Positions 51,551 through 56,687 of a stretch of DNA of 56,687 bases are shown piece after piece. The position numbers and the translations under genes are program-made. Under the pieces are notes generated by a model. The model searched no databases. It saw only the letters and a list, made by a program, of their open reading frames with translations, and was not told the origin of the DNA. Numbering within the stretch: the stretch's first letter is position 1; each line of letters begins with the position of its first letter. This DNA comes from an uncultured Anaerovibrio sp. (GTDB lineage: Bacteria > Bacillota > Negativicutes > Selenomonadales > Selenomonadaceae), in the NCBI RefSeq assembly GCF_947302755.1, contig NZ_CAMYWM010000003.1, positions 1-56,687 on the forward strand, read 5' to 3'.

Positions 51551-52830
51551 TGAATATTTTAGTAATCGGCAGTGGCGCACGGGAGCACACCTTGGTATGG
51601 AAGCTGAGCCAGAGTGCCAAGGCTGACAAGCTCTACGCCATTCCCGGCAATCCAGGTATGGCCTCCTTGGCCCAGTGCGTTCCGGATATTTCCATTACCG
51701 ATAACGATTCCATGGTGAAATTCGCCCAGGAAAAAAATGTGGAGCTGGTGGTGGTAGGTCCGGAGGTACCCCTGACCAATGGTGCTGTGGATGCCTTTAA
51801 TGCGGCTGGTATCAAGGCCTTTGGCCCGGTACAGGCTGCGGCGGAAATCGAGGGCTCCAAGGCCTTTTCCAAGGGGCTTATGAAGAAATACAATATCCCT
51901 ACGGCCAAATACGAGGTGTTTACCGATGCATCCGCCGCCAAGGAATATATTAAAGCTGAGGGTGCGCCCATTGTTATTAAGGCTGACGGACTGGCGGCCG
52001 GCAAGGGGGTAATCGTGGCCATGACCTTGGAGGAAGCCCTGGGGGCCATTGACGAGATCATGGGCGACGGGGCCTTTGGCAGTGCCGGAAGCCGGGTGGT
52101 GGTTGAAGAATTTATGGCTGGTGAGGAGGTCTCTGTGCTTTGCTTCACCGATGGCAAGACCATTATCCCCATGGTTCCCTCCCAGGATCACAAGCGGGTC
52201 AACGACAATGACCAGGGACCAAATACCGGCGGTATGGGTGCCTATGCCCCTGCTCCCGTGGGAACGCCTGAGCTGTTGGCTGAAACCCAGAGGCTGATTC
52301 TTGACCCAACCATTAAGGCCATGGAACAGGAAGGCCGCCTTTATAAGGGCTGCCTTTATGCAGGACTGATGGTGACTGACGGCAAGCCGCGGGTTGTGGA
52401 ATTTAACGCCCGCTTTGGCGATCCGGAAACCCAGGTGGTGCTGCCCCTTCTGGAAAGTGATTTGGTGGAGGTAATGCTCTCCTGTATTGATGGCACCTTG
52501 GCTGAAACTGAGGTGAAGTGGAGCAAGGGGGCGGCCGTATGCGTCGTTATGGCGGCCGGCGGCTATCCAAAGAGCTACAACAAGGGCGATGAAATAACTG
52601 GCCTAAAGGAGGCTGAGGCTGACGGCAATATTGTGTTCCATGCCGGTACGGCTGAAAAGGATGGCCATATCTATACCAATGGGGGCCGGGTATTGGGCGT
52701 GGTGGCTAAGGCGGACGGCATCAAGGAAGCCGTGGATTCTGCCTACGCCTCTGTGGACAAGATTCATTTCAAGGATGCCCACTTCCGCCACGATATTGCC
52801 CATTGGGCCTTGGAACGCTTGAAGAAGTAA
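51550..52830 (+). CDS. purD: Phosphoribosylamine:glycine ligase
   Basis: 426-residue ATP-grasp GAR synthetase. [61 protein letters not shown] and EFNARFGDPETQ are conserved. The ATG overlaps the upstream TAA by one base, so translation is coupled. Last gene of the purine group. Confidence 0.97.
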   Translation: MNILVIGSGAREHTLVWKLSQSAKADKLYAIPGNPGMASLAQCVPDISITDNDSMVKFAQEKNVELVVVGPEVPLTNGAVDAFNAAGIKAFGPVQAAAEIEGSKAFSKGLMKKYNIPTAKYEVFTDASAAKEYIKAEGAPIVIKADGLAAGKGVIVAMTLEEALGAIDEIMGDGAFGSAGSRVVVEEFMAGEEVSVLCFTDGKTIIPMVPSQDHKRVNDNDQGPNTGGMGAYAPAPVGTPELLAETQRLILDPTIKAMEQEGRLYKGCLYAGLMVTDGKPRVVEFNARFGDPETQVVLPLLESDLVEVMLSCIDGTLAETEVKWSKGAAVCVVMAAGGYPKSYNKGDEITGLKEAEADGNIVFHAGTAEKDGHIYTNGGRVLGVVAKADGIKEAVDSAYASVDKIHFKDAHFRHDIAHWALERLKK

Positions 52831-52861
52831 TAGGGTTGTTAGCTTAATAAAGTGTAAAAAT

Positions 52862-52906
52862 AAGTGCCAAGGATTGTTTGCGTAAAACAATTCCCTGGCA
52901 CTTTTT
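52862..52906 (+). terminator. Terminator of the purine operon (hairpin also found at 55545)
   Basis: AAGTGCCAAGGA pairs with TTCCCTGGCACTT (one mismatch) and runs into TTTTT. The stem sequence recurs at 55545-55587. Confidence 0.85.
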
Positions 52907-53236
52907 ACATTATAGTATGCAAAAAATAATCATAGGTTTCCTTGGCGGCAACCATTTTCCGTTTGCCTCCTGTATACTGTTATTATGCAGGAATTAATAT
53001 TATTATGTAAGCCAGTAAAGGAAGAATGGGAAAAGGCTTGGATAGTGGGAGGTGGCCGGTGAAAAGAGGCTTATTCCCTATCATATATGGACAATTTACT
53101 CAATTAAGAGTATAATTGCACTAACAGTTTGATAGATATTTTTAGGCATAGAAGGTTCCTGTTTAAATGAAGATAGCCGCTGCCCCCGTTGGCGGCGGTT
53201 GGAAATACTTACCTTCCGCCTATTTTTTATGGTATG
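52907..53236. other. Non-coding stretch with short decayed-looking reading frames
   Basis: A 25-codon frame from ATG at 52985 (MQELILLCKPVKEEW...) ends in TGA and overlaps GTG KRGLFPIIYGQFTQ, which ends after 18 codons; neither looks like a known gene. Further on GCCGC (about 53177) and GGCGGC form a hairpin. Possibly remains of a lost gene. Confidence 0.3.
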
Positions 53237-53268
53237 CGGTTGCTGGTTGGCAACCGTTTCTTGTTTTC
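53237..53268 (+). terminator. Terminator-like hairpin before repeat copy E
   Basis: CGGTTGC pairs with GCAACCG, followed by TTTCTTGTTTT. Confidence 0.55.
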
Positions 53269-53269
53269 C

Positions 53270-53443
53270 AATGCTAACGGGTGCTGATGCTCCCTCCTTT
53301 TAGGTGGGAGTAAATCACCCATAGCTGACACTTTCCTATGGGGCGTATTAACCAATAGGCATTGCCTCTTGGATACGTCCGCAAAGCGATGGGGATAATT
53401 CGACTAAATTCAGGTGGAGTTTAAAATTCCATCGGAATAAGCT
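53270..53443 (-). repeat. Structured dispersed repeat, family 1, copy E (inverted, internal deletion)
   Basis: Reverse-complement orientation like copy D: CTAACGGGTGCT, a GGTGGGAG stem, then CACTTTCCTATGGGGCGTATTAACCAATAGGC and GGATACGTCCGCAAAGC. The AAGACCATGGTCTT arm is missing, removing about 45 bases. It lies directly before the 636-residue protein gene. Confidence 0.75.
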
Positions 53444-53466
53444 ATCATTTTATGGAGGTGCTGGGT

Positions 53467-55377
53467 ATGTTTACTACTTATGAAAAAGCTGTTCTCACTT
53501 TGTTTAGGGCTGTGCCCCGTACAGGCAAAGCCTCAGCACAGCCAGATAATGAAAAAAATACGGCCCATGGCATATATATAACCTCTGAAGCAATGGCTGC
53601 TTGCCCATCTCTGCAGGATAGTGACAGCTGTAATTTTGTGTGGGAAAATTTTGGCTATGATATGTGGGCCATGAATCAGGGCTTTTACAAGAATTTTCAC
53701 GAGGTACGGGACGCTTCACCGGAGCAGTGGCTGATTCATCAGATTTTCCACTATATGTCCGTATATCTGCAAAATGGCGATATGACCAATGGGGCAAAGG
53801 TTGACAGCAATTTGGTATTTATACCACCTACAGAGCTGAATTTACCTGAAGGTGAGCCAATAAAGCTTACGGTTATTGACGTTATCGAAAACGAAGAAAT
53901 TAAAGACCGGGTGCAGAAGGCAATTATGTCCGGTATGGCCCTGTCCCAGGAAACATTGGACAGTGTGGTCATCATTATGGGGGAGCTGGATATGCTGTCC
54001 ATGGATATAAGTAAAATTCCTAACAAGGAGCTACGGATACGTTTATATGATAAATTGGATCAGCTTCCGGCCAACGGTCAGGAATTTCTGCGCCTGCTGC
54101 TGTATAAAGCCACAGGCAACAGCTTATTGATAAAAAGTCAGGCGGTCATAAGGCACATAATGCTGCTGCGGGATAATGGGCAAATGGACTGGCTGGCCCA
54201 ATTGTTCCAGCGATTTGTTGCCCAAAACGGAATTGAGCCATTGGCTGCCGAGTTTTTGCGGTATAAAAGACTGTGGCTGGCCTTCAAGGGAGATGCCGCA
54301 GTTTCACCCATTATCAACAGGGCCAGAAAATATTCTGAACGGTGTAAATACGTAAAGAATATAGGCGTATTGGAGCGTATTACGTGGGATGATACCGTCG
54401 ATACAGATGAGGTTGTTGCGGAGCTTTCAAAGGTTACCATATACAAAAGGGTGGTATTGGCCAATTGCCTGTTATATCGTCGGCAAAAGCCGGAGTCAGC
54501 CCTGTATCTGATTAGAAATGGCACAGCCTTTGCCAGGGAGCTGCCGTCGATGCCTAGGTTTACGGAGAAGCATGAACAAATTCTGGATGCAATAATAGGA
54601 AGCATTGTGGAGGAGGTCAAAAGGAAGGTAGAGGGAAAGGTATTTTATATCCCTGATAAGGTGGAATATGCCATGCCGACCGGTGAAAAGCATTTTGTAG
54701 GTGGTGTACCATTTTATTCTGCCCTGAATTTAGGTAAGGATATAGTTGTGGGCATACATTGGGAAAATTTGCCCTCTGAACGAGTGGATCTGGATTTACA
54801 TTATGTATCGAATAAGTACTATTTGGGGTGGAATACTCAACAGACCAGATTGCAGGAGGTTATATTTTCCGGTGATATGACAGATGCCCCCAAGGATAAG
54901 GGGGGTGCCACGGAGGCGTTCTTCATCGGGGAACAGGTACAGGAGGACTGGGCAGCTGTTTATTTGAATTGCTATACCGGCAATCATCAGGCCGTACCAT
55001 ATAAATTTGTGGTGGGGGATGTGGAGCCGGAGGCAGTTAATCATGATTATTTGATTAACTGTCATAAGCTGGTGCTGAATATCAATAACAGCATCGACCG
55101 GGGCGAAGCCCTTCTGGGCTTTTTGGCGGCAGATGAACATGGCAACAAGGCCTTCTATTTTATGACGGCCGGTTTTGGAAACAGCATTGTGGCCTGTGAT
55201 GATGATAAGGGAAGACAGGCTGTAAAAGCCATGGAAACCCAGGTGGTATCGGTGCTGAAGCTGAGGGAGGTGCTGAGCATGGCCGGAGCCAGGGTGGTAA
55301 ATGAGCTGTCAGAGCCGGTTGACGTGGATTTGTCACTGGATAAGGTTACTAGGGAGACCTTTATAAATTTGCTGTAA
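53467..55377 (+). CDS. Large protein of unknown function with a possible C-terminal TerD-like domain
   Basis: 636-residue soluble protein, no signal peptide or membrane segment. The N-terminal two thirds are helical (NFVWENFGYDMWAMNQGFY, MGELDMLSMDISKIPNKEL, RLYDKLDQLPANGQEFLRLLLY). Around residues 405-525 comes a beta-rich region, IVVGIHWENLPSERVDLDLHY, then EVIFSGDMTDAPKDKGGATEAFFI and PYKFVVGD, that resembles the TerD-like part of MXAN_6230/SCO0854-type proteins (stress-linked, RNA- or metal-related in proposals). The RING-like Cys motif of that group is absent. The ATG at 53467 has GGAGGTG; ATG 53452 precedes that site. It stands alone between repeat copy E and a hairpin. Family assignment is from memory and uncertain. 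Confidence 0.6.
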   Translation: MFTTYEKAVLTLFRAVPRTGKASAQPDNEKNTAHGIYITSEAMAACPSLQDSDSCNFVWENFGYDMWAMNQGFYKNFHEVRDASPEQWLIHQIFHYMSVYLQNGDMTNGAKVDSNLVFIPPTELNLPEGEPIKLTVIDVIENEEIKDRVQKAIMSGMALSQETLDSVVIIMGELDMLSMDISKIPNKELRIRLYDKLDQLPANGQEFLRLLLYKATGNSLLIKSQAVIRHIMLLRDNGQMDWLAQLFQRFVAQNGIEPLAAEFLRYKRLWLAFKGDAAVSPIINRARKYSERCKYVKNIGVLERITWDDTVDTDEVVAELSKVTIYKRVVLANCLLYRRQKPESALYLIRNGTAFARELPSMPRFTEKHEQILDAIIGSIVEEVKRKVEGKVFYIPDKVEYAMPTGEKHFVGGVPFYSALNLGKDIVVGIHWENLPSERVDLDLHYVSNKYYLGWNTQQTRLQEVIFSGDMTDAPKDKGGATEAFFIGEQVQEDWAAVYLNCYTGNHQAVPYKFVVGDVEPEAVNHDYLINCHKLVLNINNSIDRGEALLGFLAADEHGNKAFYFMTAGFGNSIVACDDDKGRQAVKAMETQVVSVLKLREVLSMAGARVVNELSEPVDVDLSLDKVTRETFINLL

Positions 55378-55544
55378 TTTGCCCAAGCAAATAGGGGCAC
55401 TTTTTTAGTGCAATGAGTAAAACAATGGGTAATTTTGGACATTGACATATATTATTATGAATACAAATGATATGCTGAAGAAAAAACAATAGTTAGATAC
55501 TTGAGGAAAGTATTACATTGGCCTCCAAAAATAAAATACAAAAT

Positions 55545-55587
55545 AAGTGCCAAGGAATGTTTAGGCAAAAACAAATCCTTGGCACTT
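55545..55587. terminator. Hairpin matching the purine-operon terminator
   Basis: AAGTGCCAAGGA and TCCTTGGCACTT form a perfect twelve-base-pair stem. It lies just past the minus-strand Rpn gene and downstream of the large plus-strand gene, so it may serve both; T-richness is modest on both sides. Confidence 0.6.
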
Positions 55588-55614
55588 ATTATCTTATGTT
55601 ATCGGGTAAAAGCA

Positions 55615-56427
55615 TCAAATATCGTTGGGCAGCTCCTGTATGCGCTCTGGCGGGAGCTTGGTATATTTGGAAATTTCTTCGACCGGCTTATTGTCACGGA
55701 GCATATCAAGAGCCATATTGATGGCCATTTCCTCGCGTCCTTCTTCTCGTCCCTCTTCACGTGCTTCCTGCATTTTCATCTCAAAGGTCATATAGCTCAC
55801 CCTTTCCTCTTTGTTAGTTTTTACCTCACGAATATATTCGTCTATCTCACTGACAAAATCGTCCTTGACCGGCAGCCCCTTTATGTAGTCGAGAAAAGCC
55901 TTTATATCCGGGGAAACATCATCCATGGTGCCGCCAGCACAGAGAAAGATTTTAGCACTGCCATCATCAAGCTCAATGCTCTTGTCCTGAATGCAGATGC
56001 TTCGGAATGTGTACATATGCCGTTTCTTATCAAACATATCAAAAGGACAAATAAAAATGATATAGGACCTTTTCAGTTTATTATAATGCCTTGTACCGGC
56101 CGGAAGTGCCTCAACATCAATCATTGCCTGATAATATCTGGCGCGATAGGCCATTTCCTTATCACCATAGTCTCTGACCTGCATCTCGATTTCGTAGATT
56201 GTGTTATCTCCCTCTACATATACATCTAAACGAATGCCTTTGCCATCATAACGAGCTTTTAGAGTTTTTTCATCCTCCAGATATGTTAGGTGCTTTATCC
56301 TGATTTTAAGAATTTTTTCAATAAGCCGTTTGCAGATATGGGGATGCCCCATGACCAGCTTAAACATGTAGTCGTCAGCAATGGTCAGTTCTTCCCATGG
56401 TTTGATGTGTCTCTTTGTATTGCCCAT
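55615..56427 (-). CDS. Rpn-family recombination-promoting nuclease / PD-(D/E)XK transposase-like protein
   Basis: 270 residues on the minus strand. DYMFKLVMGHPHICKRLIEKIL at the start, GIRLDVYVEGDNTIYEIEMQ (the Asp and Glu of the PD-(D/E)XK nuclease core), YRARYYQAMID and SYIIFICPFDMFDK match the family. The C-terminal tail has the common REEGREEGREE repeats and a helical end. E. coli relatives (RpnA-E) cleave DNA and promote RecA-independent recombination; recent work links some to defence. No partner gene is visible. AT-rich upstream sequence may hold its promoter. Confidence 0.88.
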   Translation of the reverse strand: MGNTKRHIKPWEELTIADDYMFKLVMGHPHICKRLIEKILKIRIKHLTYLEDEKTLKARYDGKGIRLDVYVEGDNTIYEIEMQVRDYGDKEMAYRARYYQAMIDVEALPAGTRHYNKLKRSYIIFICPFDMFDKKRHMYTFRSICIQDKSIELDDGSAKIFLCAGGTMDDVSPDIKAFLDYIKGLPVKDDFVSEIDEYIREVKTNKEERVSYMTFEMKMQEAREEGREEGREEMAINMALDMLRDNKPVEEISKYTKLPPERIQELPNDI

Positions 56428-56634
56428 AATATAATCTACTCCTTTATTATATCATAAATTTTAATGCTTTTATGCGAGATTAAACAAATAATAACTAAAG
56501 GTATTATATCATTTATAGTGTAATAAAACAAACAGTAAACTTAAATTTGCATTATAAAATAAATAGAAAATAATATTTATCAAATAATTATAAATAACAA
56601 AAAGGAGCTCCGTTTTACATTTATGTTAACTGTA
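56428..56634. other. AT-rich intergenic sequence, no gene seen
   Basis: Long A/T stretches upstream of the minus-strand nuclease gene. AAAAAGGAGCTCC near 56600 is ribosome-site-like and is followed by an eight-codon frame (MLTVYNEL) that ends inside the repeat at 56635. Confidence 0.35.
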
Positions 56635-56687
56635 TATAACGAGCTTTAAGATGTCCCCCACCTCTTTAGGTGGGGGAAAACAAACTA
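56635..56687 (+). repeat. Structured dispersed repeat, copy F, cut by the window edge
   Basis: 53 bases that match 19057-19109 except for one T/C difference, including the stem TCCCCCACCTCTTTAGGTGGGGGA. By analogy with copy A the rest of the element probably continues beyond the window. Confidence 0.75.

Noticed and set aside
52907-53266. A Y-RNA-like or other structured RNA upstream of the 636-residue protein
   Set aside because: Only simple hairpins are found; no conserved motif of bacterial Y RNAs could be recognised.
55442-55476. Sigma-A promoter TTGACA ... TATGCT after the 636-residue protein gene
   Set aside because: The spacing is about 23 bases and no plus-strand gene follows.
55518-56229. 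Plus-strand frames of 67 and 242 codons opposite the Rpn gene
   Set aside because: They are antisense to a recognised nuclease gene and begin in the hairpin region without a convincing start site.
1-56687. tRNA or rRNA genes
   Set aside because: No cloverleaf with a T-loop motif and no rRNA-like sequence was recognised on either strand.

Overview
The window reads as a chromosomal segment of an anaerobic, diderm Firmicute of the class Negativicutes that makes propionate from succinate (relatives such as Phascolarctobacterium, Dialister, Anaerovibrio or Selenomonas; the genus cannot be fixed from sequence alone). The reasons are a full set of succinate-to-propionate enzymes of the Veillonella kind, a division/cell-wall cluster of Firmicutes order, a meso-DAP-type MurE, an O-antigen-ligase-like protein, and Firmicutes-type signals (strong AGGAGG sites, CIRCE, T-tailed terminators). 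No rRNA, tRNA or CRISPR array was seen. Almost all genes are on the + strand.

Layout. (1) 42-4622: O-antigen ligase-like protein, TerC/YjbE membrane protein, Ca2+-type P-type ATPase. (2) 4703-11359: a sigma-A promoter, a cobalamin riboswitch and two tandem terminators precede mutA-mutB-meaB and a degenerate MsrA-like protein. (3) 11645-18701: a second, codon-optimised propionate operon with acyl-CoA:carboxylate CoA-transferase, a split methylmalonyl-CoA mutase (catalytic subunit plus separate B12 subunit), a second MeaB, methylmalonyl-CoA epimerase, decarboxylase alpha subunit and biotin carrier. Together these convert succinate through succinyl-CoA, (R)- and (S)-methylmalonyl-CoA to propionyl-CoA, the CoA being passed back to succinate; the membrane Na+-pump subunits are not here. 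(4) 18702-21834: repeats, a broken small ORF, FabK, a DUF1858 protein and a membrane-anchored polysaccharide deacetylase. (5) 21935-36411: the dcw cluster mraZ-rsmH-ftsL-murE-murF-mraY-murD-murG-murC-ddl-ftsQ-DUF881-sbp-ftsZ, without ftsI, ftsW, ftsA or murB. (6) 36564-46076: an orphan solute-binding protein, RimO, PncC, a secreted protein, HtpG under a CIRCE operator, a chemoreceptor, an AraC regulator and a small DapF-like protein. (7) 46223-52830: purine genes purE-purC-purF-purM-purN-purH(cyclohydrolase domain only)-purD. (8) 53467 to the end: a large protein with a possible TerD-like domain and an Rpn-family nuclease on the minus strand.

A family of dispersed, highly structured intergenic repeats (up to about 226 bp, both orientations) occurs in at least five places plus a truncated copy at the right edge. 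The most notable observations are a B12 riboswitch in front of a B12-dependent enzyme, an MsrA homologue without its catalytic cysteine in that same operon, two different mutase systems side by side, the structured repeat family, and the 636-residue protein flanked by matching hairpins.
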